A stretch of 64,000 bases of DNA, from assembly GCF_030816855.1 (NCBI RefSeq), contig NZ_JAUSYK010000001.1, forward strand, positions 2,294,001 to 2,358,000, given 5' to 3'. The notes beneath the pieces are model-generated. The model searched no databases. It was given only the letters and a program-made list of their open reading frames with translations, and had not been told where the DNA came from. The DNA comes from Arthrobacter sp. B3I4. GTDB taxonomy: Bacteria; Actinomycetota; Actinomycetes; Actinomycetales; Micrococcaceae. Positions within the stretch are counted from its first letter, which is position 1. Each line of letters opens with the position of its first letter. Shown here in pieces: positions 46,633-54,914 of the stretch. The translations under genes and the position numbers were made by a program.

Positions 46633-46789
46633 CGCCTTCTATGACTGCCCGGGCGGCGCTTCCCCAGCGCGCCGTTCCGGGTTCCCGCCTGTCCCGGTCC
46701 GGCCCTCACGGGCCGCGGAGCAGGTGGACCGGCGGCCCCTGCCTCTGCGGGCTGCCGCCCGAACTGCCCAAGCTATACCGAAAGAGACT

Positions 46790-47398
46790 ATGACTACCTC
46801 AACCACGACCACCACGGTCGAGTCCGCGCCCCAGACCATCGACGCCGCCACGCTCAAGACCTGGCAGGACAACCACGATGACCTGACGGTGATCGACGTA
46901 CGCAGTGGTGCCGAGTTTGATTCGATGCACATCAAGGGCTCCTACCATGTTCCGCTGCCGATGCTGAGCGAACATACGGAGGAATTCGCCGCCAAGATGG
47001 GCACCCGCGTGGTACTGGTGTGCCAGTCCGGAAACCGGGCCGAACAGGCCCGGAAGCATCTGGACGCCGTGGGCCTGGGCAGCGCGAGCGTGCTGACCGG
47101 CGGCGTGCCTGCCTATGCTGCTGCCGACGGCGACGTCGTCAAGGGCCGCAACACCTGGGCCCTCGAGCGCCAGGTCCGTATGACGGCTGGCTCCCTGGTG
47201 CTGGCCGGTGTGGTGGGCAGCAAGCTCCTGTCCCCGAAGCTGGGGCTCCTGGCCGGGGGCATCGGCGCGGGCCTGACCTTCTCCGCGGCGACGAACAGCT
47301 GCGCCATGGGCCAGATGCTCTCCAAGATGCCGTGGAACCGGTCCGCGAACGAGCCCACCGCACACCAGGCCCTGCAGAACCTGGGCGCTAAGGCATGA
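46790..47398 (+). CDS. Rhodanese with C-terminal membrane segments
   Basis: A 202-aa protein. Residues about 8-110 form a rhodanese with catalytic Cys in LVCQSGNRAEQ. The rest has two hydrophobic stretches (SLVLAGVVGSKLLSPKLGLLAGGIGAGLTFSAAT) typical of DUF2892-type membrane extensions, so it is probably anchored to the inner face of the membrane. The stop overlaps the TauE ATG (ATGA), meaning the two are translationally coupled and may channel sulfite to the exporter. Confidence 0.9.
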   Translation: MTTSTTTTTVESAPQTIDAATLKTWQDNHDDLTVIDVRSGAEFDSMHIKGSYHVPLPMLSEHTEEFAAKMGTRVVLVCQSGNRAEQARKHLDAVGLGSASVLTGGVPAYAAADGDVVKGRNTWALERQVRMTAGSLVLAGVVGSKLLSPKLGLLAGGIGAGLTFSAATNSCAMGQMLSKMPWNRSANEPTAHQALQNLGAKA

Positions 47399-48159
47399 TC
47401 TTCGCCGCGGCGGCGTTCGGACTCATCGTCGGCGGCCTGCTCGGCCTGGTCGGGGGCGGCGGGTCCATTCTCGCTGTCCCCGCCCTCGTCTACGGCGTGG
47501 GGCTCCCGCTGGCTGCGGCGATCCCGACGTCGCTGGTCGTCGTCGGCGCGTCCTCCGCCGTTGCGGTGCTGCCCCGGCTGCGTGGGGGCGTGAATTGGCG
47601 GCTTGCCCTCATCATTGGCGCCGCCGGAACCGCGACCGCGTACCTGGGCGCCTACGTGAACCGGCTGCTGGACCCCAAAGTGCTGCTGCTGGCGTTTGCC
47701 GCCATCATGGTCATCGCCGGGATCCGGATGATGCTGCCGTCAAAGGCCGCCGGCGGATCCTGCGCGTTGCCCGGCGGCGGCGTCAACTGGCGCAGCTGCC
47801 TGCCCAAGGCCATCGCGACCGGCGCCGTCGTGGGGTTCCTGACAGGCCTGCTGGGCGTTGGCGGCGGTTTCCTGATCGTCCCGGCACTGACCCTGGTCCT
47901 GGGCCTTCCGATGGCGGTGACCGTCGGAACCTCGCTGGTCATCATCGTCATCAACTCGATCGCAGGTTTCGCCGCCCACCTCGGTGACCTGCAGATCGAC
48001 TGGGGCGTCACAGCTGCCTTCGCGGGGACAGCGATGGTCGCCTCCCTCATCGCCGGCCGGCTCGGAACCAAAATCCCGGACAAGGTCTTGAAACGCAGCT
48101 TCGGCGTCCTGGTGCTGCTGGTCGCGGTGTATGTAACCGTGCAGGCGCTGCTCTCCTGA
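47395..48159 (+). CDS. TauE/SafE-family sulfite or organosulfonate exporter
   Basis: A 254-aa integral membrane protein with eight hydrophobic segments and the two related halves typical of the family: GGLLGLVGGGGSILAVPALVYGVG and GFLTGLLGVGGGFLIVPALTLVLG. Positioned in a rhodanese operon with a CstR-type operator, it most likely exports sulfite or thiosulfate formed during persulfide breakdown. A strong hairpin terminates the operon 30 bp later. Confidence 0.92.
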   Translation: MIFAAAAFGLIVGGLLGLVGGGGSILAVPALVYGVGLPLAAAIPTSLVVVGASSAVAVLPRLRGGVNWRLALIIGAAGTATAYLGAYVNRLLDPKVLLLAFAAIMVIAGIRMMLPSKAAGGSCALPGGGVNWRSCLPKAIATGAVVGFLTGLLGVGGGFLIVPALTLVLGLPMAVTVGTSLVIIVINSIAGFAAHLGDLQIDWGVTAAFAGTAMVASLIAGRLGTKIPDKVLKRSFGVLVLLVAVYVTVQALLS

Positions 48160-48189
48160 GCTAAGCCGTATTGCGAAGCCGGACAAATG

Positions 48190-48219
48190 AAGCGCCGGAG
48201 GACCTGTCCTCCGGCGCTT
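48190..48219. terminator. Strong bidirectional hairpin terminator
   Basis: AAGCGCCGGAGGAC and GTCCTCCGGCGCTT are perfect 14-bp arms around a CT loop, followed by TCTTGG. It ends the rhodanese-TauE transcript and isolates the universal stress protein gene downstream. Confidence 0.85.
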
Positions 48220-48242
48220 TCTTGGTGGCGTCGGTCCGAGTC

Positions 48243-48688
48243 ATGGCAACCGCAAACCTTTTCGTATTGTCGTCGGAGTGGACGGGTCGGACTCCTCGCT
48301 TGCGGCCCTGGAATGGGCGCTTGAGGAGGGGCGCCTGCGCTCCGGGCAGGTCCACGTCGTAAGCGCCTGGCATTACCCCGCGATCGGGGACGCGGACGGC
48401 CGGGCCCCGGACCACGACGCCTTCGGGGATCACACCCGGCAGTCGCACGCCGAGGCGATGGTGCGCTCGGCCGGCGCCGGGGTGGCCGTCACCGGGGAGG
48501 TGGCGGAAGGCCGTCCTGCTGACGTGCTGCTCGGCGCCGCCGCCGCGGCTGATCTTCTGGTCGTCGGATCGCGCGGTCACGGCGGTTTCACCGGAATGCT
48601 GCTGGGCTCGGTATCGAACCATGCCGTGCACCACGCCCGGTGCCCGATGCTGGTGGTCCGGACCGGCGCGGATTCGGCCCGAGGCTGA
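48243..48688 (+). pseudogene. Universal stress protein, apparent single-base deletion at the start
   Basis: A UspA protein resembling that at 36334. The main frame can begin at GTG 48278 (VDGSDSSLAALEWALEEGRL) and ends with GSRGHGGFTGMLLGSVSNHAVHHARCPMLVV. But the codons just upstream, read one base out of frame, give NRKPFRIVVG, the expected first strand. One missing G after the ATG at 48243 restores M-G-N-R-K-P-F-R-I-V-V-G. Without it the first beta-strand is lost. The broken start may be a sequencing error, and the body of the protein is intact. Confidence 0.75.
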
Positions 48689-48832
48689 AGTCCGGGCGAC
48701 GGCGACGCGGCGGGCCCGCCGGAGCGCAGGCGGAGCTGCGCCGGACGGACAGTTGACGTGATCCCGCGCCCGGTCTGGAGAGTCAGCGAAGCCAGGCTCG
48801 AGTACCGTATGTTGGAGGCCTAGGGGGGGACC

Positions 48833-49294
48833 GTGGAAAACATTTTGATTGCCGGAGGCAAAGCACGGCTCTGCATCAGCGAGGCCGGGTTTTTCCACCT
48901 TCGCTGGATGCCGGGTTCGCAGGTCGATGCCGAGGACGCAGCTGCGTCCATCGAGGCAATGCGGCGACTCGGTGCCGGCCGGGCGCTGCCGTTGCTGGTG
49001 GAGATTTCCGCAGTGACCATGAGCGCTGCAGCCCGGGGCGCTTTTGAACGGGCCCAGGCCGTCTCAGCAGTGGCCTTGGTCGGGTCCAGTGTCGTCGACA
49101 CGGTGGTAGCCGCAGCCCTTGGACGTCACAGCTTCTGCCCGCATGCGTACTTCGTCTCAGGTTCGGAGGCGGCGGAATGGCTGGCCGGGCTCCCGTCGCG
49201 GGAGGGAGAACAGCCCCGCCCGGCACCGCCGGGGACGTTAGGCCCCGGGTCGGTGGTCGGTGCCGCGCATCCGGGCGGCCACAAGGACTCCTGA
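48833..49294 (+). CDS. STAS/SpoIIAA-like protein (DUF7793-type)
   Basis: A 153-aa protein whose first 120 residues look like a STAS/SpoIIAA fold (ARLCISEAGFFHLRWMPGSQVDAEDAAASIEAMRRL, PLLVEISAVT, ALVGSSVVDTVVAAALG). The C-terminal 30 residues are low-complexity (PRPAPPGTLGPG) and overlap the end of the convergent MFS gene by 57 nt. The GTG start is preceded by GGGGGGGA. The role is unknown; regulatory ligand binding is a guess from the fold. Confidence 0.65.
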   Translation: MENILIAGGKARLCISEAGFFHLRWMPGSQVDAEDAAASIEAMRRLGAGRALPLLVEISAVTMSAAARGAFERAQAVSAVALVGSSVVDTVVAAALGRHSFCPHAYFVSGSEAAEWLAGLPSREGEQPRPAPPGTLGPGSVVGAAHPGGHKDS

Positions 49295-50542
49295 GAGCGC
49301 GGTGATGGCGCCCACGACGGCGACAGCGGCCGGGATGCCGTAGGCGTCGGCGAGGATGCCGGCGAGCAGCGCCCCGATGGCGAATCCACCGTCGCGCCAG
49401 AGCCGGTAGATTCCCACCGAACGGGCCCGCCAGGCCGGGTGGGCGACGTCGCCGATCGCGGCCAGGAGGGTGGGATAGACCATGGCGGTGCCGGCGCCGA
49501 GCAGTACCGCTGCCGCCAGCCACCAGCCGAACCCGGTGCCGAAGGCAACCAGCCAGAGGGCCGCCGCCTGGACGAGCATGCCCCCGACAATCAGCCACTT
49601 GCGGCCGTACTTGTCCGACAGTGCCCCGGTGACGAGCTGCCCTGCGCCCCACACGGCAGGATAGACCGCGGCAAGGATTCCAATTCTTTCGACGGTCAGT
49701 CCGGCGGCAGCGAAGAGGACCGGGAAAAGCCCCCAGGCAAGGCCGTCGTTGAGGTTGTTGACCATGCCGGCCTGGCTGACGGAGGACAGCGACTTGTCGC
49801 GGAAGCTGGTCAGGGTAAAGACCTGCCGGTTGCTGAGGTCGGCGTGGGCGTCGGCGTGGGCGGCAGTGTGGCTGGCCGCTTCGAGCCTGGCATGATGCCG
49901 GGTTTCCTTCACCGCGAAGACCGAGAGGCCCAGGCCCACGGCGATGAAGGCCGCGCCGAGCAGGAACGGTCCCGGGCGCAGACCGTAGTTCGCGGCGATG
50001 TAGCCGGTGGCCAACGCGGTGCCGGCGACGCCGAGGTAGCCGGCCGCCTCGTTCAGGCCCATGGCCAGGCCGCGGCGGGACGGGCCCACCAGGTCCATCT
50101 TCATCATGACGGTGGTTGACCAGGTCAGTCCCTGGCTGATGCCCAGGACCACGTTGGCGGCGACGATCCACCCCCAGGAGGGCCCGAAAATCAGCAGCAA
50201 CGGGACCGGCAGGGCGATCAACCAGCCCGCGACGAGGACGGGCTTGCGGCCGTAACGGTCCGAGAGGGTGCCGGCGAAGTAGTTGGTGACGGCCTTCGCC
50301 ATGCCGAAAGCCAGGATGTAGGTCAGCGCGGAGGTGTAGAGGTCCAGATGAAAGACCCGGTCGGCCAGCAGGGGCAGGATGGTGCGTTCCTGGCCGAGGG
50401 TTCCGCCGACCAGGGCATTGACCGCGACCAGAAGCAGGAACTGGGCGATGTTCTGACGCAGGCCGAGGGTAACGCCGGCGTGTTGCCGGTCGTCGCGCCG
50501 GACCGCGTCGTCGTGCCGGGAGGGTGCCTGGGCGAACGTCAC
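49238..50542 (-). CDS. MFS transporter
   Basis: A 434-aa major facilitator with twelve predicted helices. The loop 2-3 motif is GTLSDRYGRKP and the equivalent loop 8-9 motif GALSDKYGRKW. GTG at 50542 (VTFAQAPSR) was chosen because GGAG lies 8 nt upstream; the longer ATG frame to 50608 would add a charged, non-conserved tail. It follows the CstB-like gene by about 90 bp on the same strand and is probably in its operon under the operator at 52108, so it may export a sulfur compound. Confidence 0.9.
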   Translation of the reverse strand: MTFAQAPSRHDDAVRRDDRQHAGVTLGLRQNIAQFLLLVAVNALVGGTLGQERTILPLLADRVFHLDLYTSALTYILAFGMAKAVTNYFAGTLSDRYGRKPVLVAGWLIALPVPLLLIFGPSWGWIVAANVVLGISQGLTWSTTVMMKMDLVGPSRRGLAMGLNEAAGYLGVAGTALATGYIAANYGLRPGPFLLGAAFIAVGLGLSVFAVKETRHHARLEAASHTAAHADAHADLSNRQVFTLTSFRDKSLSSVSQAGMVNNLNDGLAWGLFPVLFAAAGLTVERIGILAAVYPAVWGAGQLVTGALSDKYGRKWLIVGGMLVQAAALWLVAFGTGFGWWLAAAVLLGAGTAMVYPTLLAAIGDVAHPAWRARSVGIYRLWRDGGFAIGALLAGILADAYGIPAAVAVVGAITALSGVLVAARMRGTDHRPGA

Positions 50543-50635
50543 GGGTACTCCACTGTTGTTGGGGGAACGCGTGGGGCGGCGTTCCGGTTGTCCGGTCCGC
50601 CGCCCCACGCTGTTACTGCCTGCTGCTGTGCCTAG

Positions 50636-52045
50636 CTAGCTGGCCGGAACGGTTTCCGGAGCCTGCTGCCGGGCGGTCCAGGCGGCGTAGCTGCCGTCGA
50701 GCTCGAGCACGTCGTAGCCGGCGCGGCGCAGGGCGCTCGCGGCGACGGAGTTCCGGACTCCGCTCTGGCAGTAGGAGACGATGGTGCCCTCTGCCGGGAG
50801 TTCGTCCAGGTGCCACATGACGCGGCCGCCGCTTAGCTGGTAGGAGCCGGGGATGTGGCCGGCGGCGTGCTCGGTCTTGTTACGGACGTCCAGGACCATG
50901 GCGGCGTCGAAACCGTCGAGTTCCTCAGGCTGGATCAGCTTCGGGACGGAGATCGGCAGGCCTTCGAGCCCGGTGACGTAGCCGGCGACCTTGTCGATGC
51001 CGACGCGGACCAGGTGGTCCCACATCTCCATCGCGGCGGCCTGGTCAGCGGCGAGCAGGACCAGCGGGGTCTTGTCCTTTTCGGGGTCAACCACCCAGGC
51101 GCCGAAGCTGGCGGTGGACTTGCCGGCGGGGATGTTGACCGCGCCGGTGACGGTTCCCTCGTGGACCTGGCCGTTGGGACGGGTGTCAACGAAGATCGCC
51201 TTGTTGGCGGCCAGGTCCTTGGCGACGGCGGCGGTGTCCAGTTCGGTCAGCGGCTTGCGTTCGCCCATGACGGCGGGGCCTTCACGGTTTTCGTGCTTCA
51301 TCCGGGCGAAGTAGGCGTGCGCGTCGGGCTGGCCGTCGAGCAGTTCGTCGATGAAGCCCTGTTCGTCGTTGGCGGCCAGGTACGGGCCCCACCAGGCGTA
51401 GAGGCGTTCGTAGCCGACGGTGGAGGACGGGATGGCGCCGAGGGCCTTGCCGCAGGCGCTGCCGGCACCGTGGCCGGGGTGAACCTGGACGTGGTCGGGC
51501 AGGGTCAGGAACTTATCCCGCAGGCTGGCGAAGAGCTGCTTGGCGCCTTCGAAGCGGGTGTCGACGCCGCCGGCTGCCTCGTCCAGCAGGTCCGGGCGGC
51601 CCAGGTCACCGGAGAACACGAAGTCACCGGAAAGCAGGTAGCCGGGGGCTTCTGCGAAGGCCCCGTCAGTGACCAGGAACGACAGGTGCTCTGGGGTGTG
51701 GCCGGGAGTGTGCACAGCCTTCACGGTGATGTTGCCCAGGGTGATGGTGTCACCGTCGTTGAGGCGTTCAGCCTCGAAGCCGTACTGCCAGTCGGCGCCG
51801 CCTTCGCCGGAGACGTAGGCGGTAGCGCCGGTGACGGCAGCCAACTCGCGGGTGCCGGACAGGAAGTCCGCGTGGATGTGGGTCTCAGTGACTGCCACAA
51901 TCTTCATGCCGTTGGCGGCGGCGAGGTTCTCATAGACGGCAATATCGCGGCGGGGATCGACGACGATCGCCTCGCCCTTGCTCTGGCAGCCGATGAAGTA
52001 GCTGGCCTGTGCGAGGTCTTCGTCGTAAATGCGTTCGATAAGCAT
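50636..52045 (-). CDS. Persulfide dioxygenase-rhodanese (CstB-like)
   Basis: A protein of about 469 aa. An N-terminal metallo-beta-lactamase domain with THIHADFLSG, HTPGHTPEHL and GDFVFSGD is the persulfide dioxygenase, which oxidises glutathione or coenzyme A persulfide to sulfite. Two rhodanese repeats follow: the first (FVDTRPNGQVHEGTVTGAVNIP) has no catalytic Cys, and the second keeps it in YCQSGVRN. The layout is that of CstB, which couples persulfide oxidation to thiosulfate formation. ATG 52045 with AAGGAG was chosen over a longer frame. The promoter carries a perfect CstR-type palindrome. Confidence 0.92.
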   Translation of the reverse strand: MLIERIYDEDLAQASYFIGCQSKGEAIVVDPRRDIAVYENLAAANGMKIVAVTETHIHADFLSGTRELAAVTGATAYVSGEGGADWQYGFEAERLNDGDTITLGNITVKAVHTPGHTPEHLSFLVTDGAFAEAPGYLLSGDFVFSGDLGRPDLLDEAAGGVDTRFEGAKQLFASLRDKFLTLPDHVQVHPGHGAGSACGKALGAIPSSTVGYERLYAWWGPYLAANDEQGFIDELLDGQPDAHAYFARMKHENREGPAVMGERKPLTELDTAAVAKDLAANKAIFVDTRPNGQVHEGTVTGAVNIPAGKSTASFGAWVVDPEKDKTPLVLLAADQAAAMEMWDHLVRVGIDKVAGYVTGLEGLPISVPKLIQPEELDGFDAAMVLDVRNKTEHAAGHIPGSYQLSGGRVMWHLDELPAEGTIVSYCQSGVRNSVAASALRRAGYDVLELDGSYAAWTARQQAPETVPAS

Positions 52046-52107
52046 TCGGGAACTCCTTCTTGAGGTGGACGGGGAAGGGATTCCTTCCGCCTCTACGTTC
52101 AAGAGTA

Positions 52108-52123
52108 ATACCCCCGGGGGTAT
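52108..52123. promoter_or_regulatory. CsoR/CstR-type operator 3
   Basis: ATACCCCCGGGGGTAT is a perfect 16-bp palindrome about 60 bp upstream of the CstB-like start codon. Same sequence class as the sites at 46197 and 46266. Confidence 0.8.
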
Positions 52124-52175
52124 CCCGCAAATGCGGCAGACCAAGGGTCGGAGCGCCCGGCGCGACGTTATTGTC

Positions 52176-53132
52176 CTACTGGTAGACGCGGACCCAGTCG
52201 ACCTGCATTTGCGACGGGGTGACTGCGGTGCCGTCCGGGAACCAGTCGAGCTGGATCGTCTGGTGCATGCCGACCGTGGGTTGATGCCCAGGGTTGGTAT
52301 CGGTGAAGGTCCGTACGCCGTCGATATAACCGGTGACCCCTGACGGAGTCCATTCCACCGCGTAGTTGTGCCACTGGGTTGAGTCGACCGGCGTGGCCGC
52401 GCTGACCTGGAACTTTCCGCCGCTGCAGGCGTAGTGCAGGTAGAACTTCATGGCCGAAGTCTTCGACTCGCCTTCGGCGAAGTCCACTTCTGCGCAGTTG
52501 GCCGAGGGCTTGTTTGGCCACAGCAACAGCACCGGGTGGTATTCGGAGTCGCGGACGCTGGTCTTCATCCGGGTTTCCCAGCGCCCATAGGTCTGCTGGC
52601 TGAACTTCGCCGACATTCCGCCGGTGGTGCCGGCCGAGTCGCCCGTGACGGTGACGACGCCGTCGGCAACAGACCAGGCCCGGGGGCTTCGGATGCCCTT
52701 GCCGGCGTGGCCTGGACCGTCGTACATACCCCATTTGGCGGGGTCCGGCGCGCCGGTGTAGGAGAACTCGTCACCGGCGAGCACCGGCCCCCAGCCGAAG
52801 GCGGCCGCAGCCTGAACGCCGTCACCTGCCGGGGGAGCGGCGGGCGCCGCCACGGGAACAGCCCGCGCAGGAGGCTCGGCCGGGACGGCTGCGGCGGGGA
52901 CGGGCGCGACGGGAGCGGGCGCGGCTGCCGCGGGCGGAGCGGGCGGAGCGGGCGTGGCTGCGGCAGCGGTGGCTGAGGCGGCGGACGGTGCTGACGACGT
53001 CGAGGCGGACGGCGTCGACGACGTCGGAGTCGTTGCGTTCGCGGGCTCAACGCTTCCGGCCAGAGAGGCTGAGCTGCACCCGGTCAGCGACAAAGCGCCC
53101 AGTGTAACGGTAACGGCAATTTTCTTAAGCAA
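52176..53132 (-). CDS. Glycoside hydrolase family 16-like lipoprotein
   Basis: A 318-aa exported protein. Signal peptide ends in the lipobox LSLTGC. A long Ala/Pro/Ser-rich linker (about residues 30-110) precedes a GH16 domain. The catalytic signature ExDxxE reads AEVDFAEGE, and the domain has QTYGRWETRMK and WHNYAVEWTPSGVTGYIDG. GH16 enzymes cleave beta-1,3/1,4-glucans, laminarin or similar. Being anchored to the membrane, it acts outside the cell. No carbohydrate transporter is adjacent. Confidence 0.88.
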   Translation of the reverse strand: MLKKIAVTVTLGALSLTGCSSASLAGSVEPANATTPTSSTPSASTSSAPSAASATAAAATPAPPAPPAAAAPAPVAPVPAAAVPAEPPARAVPVAAPAAPPAGDGVQAAAAFGWGPVLAGDEFSYTGAPDPAKWGMYDGPGHAGKGIRSPRAWSVADGVVTVTGDSAGTTGGMSAKFSQQTYGRWETRMKTSVRDSEYHPVLLLWPNKPSANCAEVDFAEGESKTSAMKFYLHYACSGGKFQVSAATPVDSTQWHNYAVEWTPSGVTGYIDGVRTFTDTNPGHQPTVGMHQTIQLDWFPDGTAVTPSQMQVDWVRVYQ

Positions 53133-53479
53133 GTGACCCTCCGGGACATCGAACTAGCGCAAGCAACAAGCGCGATCGACCCCACACGAGAGTTCCTGAA
53201 GCTTCTTCAGCCCCGTCAGAAAGACAGAACGAGCAGGCGCCAGCCGGCGCAACGGCCGCCCGCCAAGCGGACGCCCGGGCCCTGCGTTAGGGCCAGACCC
53301 TCAGGTCAGCCGACAACGTTACCCGCTCGTAACGTTGGTCAGCAAACGCCCGCGCAGCGCGGGGCAGCTCCCTGAATAAAAAAAGTTGTGGGTCGGCTGC
53401 ATCCGGACGGCCCAGCCGGCCGGTAGTAAGGGTGTAAGCCAAACACCGCCCGCATCCGGGCCTCAATGAGGAGCTCTAC
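53133..53479. other. Intergenic region with an inverted repeat
   Basis: It holds the divergent promoters for the GH16 and DUF4397 genes. The main structure is CAACGTTAC (53314-53322) and GTAACGTTG (53329-53337), a perfect 9-bp inverted repeat with a 6-nt loop that could be an operator. An A-rich run (53379-53386) and GC-rich hairpins follow. An open frame across 53133-53375 has no ribosome-binding site and looks non-coding. Confidence 0.45.
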
Positions 53480-54184
53480 ATGCACATGAAATCACTTTCC
53501 GCAGTGGTCGGTACGATGACGCTGCTGGCCGGACTGACCCTTGCCGCACCCGCACAGGCCAGCGACAACTGCCCCGACAAGGACCATGGCACGGCAAAAC
53601 TCTCCGTTCTCCACGGGGTCCCGGGACTCACCGTGGACGTGTGGGTGGATGGAAAGCTCACGCTGGACAATTTCACCCCGGGAAGCCTGGCCGGTCCGCT
53701 TGATGTCAGTGCGGGAGACCACAAGATTGCCATCACCGGCGCGGACGCCACGAGCGCCGACAACCCGGTAATCGGACCTGTCAAAGTTGATCTGCAAGAG
53801 GGCCGAGATTACACCGCTGTCGCGCACCTAACGGCAGACGGGGAACCCACGGCCACCTTGTTCCGGAACAGCACCTCAGCCAGCCCGGACGGACAAGGCA
53901 AACTGACGGTGCGGCACGTTGCCGCAGCCCCCGCCGTCGACGTTCTTGCCGGCGGAACGGCCGTGATCGAGGGCCTGGAGAACGGCGACCAGAAGAAGCT
54001 CACACTGGACGCGGGAACCATCTCCGCCTCGGTGGCGGCGGCGGGCAGTACGGAAGCGCTGATCGGCCCGGCAGATGTCACGGTGAACGCGGGCGAGAAC
54101 ACGATCGTTTACGCCTGGGGCAGCCTGAAGGACAACACCCTTGACCTTGCCGTGCAGGTGGTGAAGTCCTCCAACCACGACTGA
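53480..54184 (+). CDS. DUF4397 secreted protein
   Basis: A 234-aa exported protein. The signal peptide ends in APAQA. Two repeated beta-rich DUF4397 units follow: LSVLHGVPGLTVDVWVDGKLTLDNFTPGS and LTVRHVAAAPAVDVLAGGTAVIEGLENGD. It is directly upstream of an ECF-type sigma/anti-sigma pair. In mycobacteria sigK controls secreted surface antigens, so this may be an output of the sigma factor. Its role on the cell surface is unknown. GAGGAGCTC precedes the ATG. Confidence 0.85.
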   Translation: MHMKSLSAVVGTMTLLAGLTLAAPAQASDNCPDKDHGTAKLSVLHGVPGLTVDVWVDGKLTLDNFTPGSLAGPLDVSAGDHKIAITGADATSADNPVIGPVKVDLQEGRDYTAVAHLTADGEPTATLFRNSTSASPDGQGKLTVRHVAAAPAVDVLAGGTAVIEGLENGDQKKLTLDAGTISASVAAAGSTEALIGPADVTVNAGENTIVYAWGSLKDNTLDLAVQVVKSSNHD

Positions 54185-54302
54185 TCGGATCGGCTCGGTG
54201 CCCAATCGGTACCAACTAGGTGGCGGGGCCGCGGCAATCGCGGGCCCGCCCACCGCATTCCCGGGCGCTTCGCCATTGCAGGGCGGAACCTGGGGGGGGA
54301 TA

Positions 54303-54914
54303 ATGACGATCCACAGGTCTCATTCCTGCTCTAAGGAGCATCAAGTGGAGGCTGCCGATCGTGAATGGGACGTCAGAGTCGACCATGCCTTCGCAGCGGG
54401 TGAGGAGTGGGCGCTCGCGGAGGCCTACCGCCTGCTCGGGCCCCTGGTCCATACGCTGGCGTTGAGGGCGCTTCACGAGCACGGCGCCGCCGACGACGTC
54501 ACCCAGGAGGTCTTTATTCGCGCTTGGAAATCGCGAACCAGATATCGCCCGGGCGCCGCACGGTTGCCCGCCTGGCTGATCGGGATCACTCGCAACGCCA
54601 TTTCCGATGCCTTCTCCGCCCGCTCCCGACGACGGGATGTTGAAAGAGCCGTTCTACACCTGGCCGATGACCCGGCAAGCGGTAGCCAGAAGCCCAATGC
54701 TGACGCGCTCGCGGACCGTCTGACGCTGGAGGACGAACTCGAGCGCCTCGGACATCCCCAGACCGCGATCATGCGGCTAGCCTTTTACGAGGACCTGACG
54801 CACGACCAGATTTCGTCCCGGCTCAACCTACCCCTCGGCACGGTCAAGAGCCATATCCGCCGCAGCCTCGCCAGGCTGCGCTCCCGGCTGGAGGTGGAGC
54901 ATGGATCATCTTGA
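54303..54914 (+). CDS. ECF sigma factor (SigK-like)
   Basis: A 203-aa group IV sigma factor. Region 2 reads LVHTLALRALHEHGAADDVTQEVFIRAWKSRTRY and RLPAWLIGITRNAISDAFSARSRR, and region 4 reads LGHPQTAIMRLAFYEDLTHDQISSRLNLPLGTVKSHIRRSLARLRSRL. The start ATG has GGGGGGG a few nt upstream. The 3' end overlaps the anti-sigma gene by 14 nt. The sigma-anti-sigma-DUF4397 arrangement resembles SigK/RskA systems, where the anti-sigma holds the factor at the membrane. Confidence 0.9.
   Translation: MTIHRSHSCSKEHQVEAADREWDVRVDHAFAAGEEWALAEAYRLLGPLVHTLALRALHEHGAADDVTQEVFIRAWKSRTRYRPGAARLPAWLIGITRNAISDAFSARSRRRDVERAVLHLADDPASGSQKPNADALADRLTLEDELERLGHPQTAIMRLAFYEDLTHDQISSRLNLPLGTVKSHIRRSLARLRSRLEVEHGSS

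Noticed and set aside
53133..53375. Short open frame as a gene in the GH16-DUF4397 gap
   Set aside because: No ribosome-binding site, Arg/Gln/Pro-rich composition, and it overlaps probable promoter structure.
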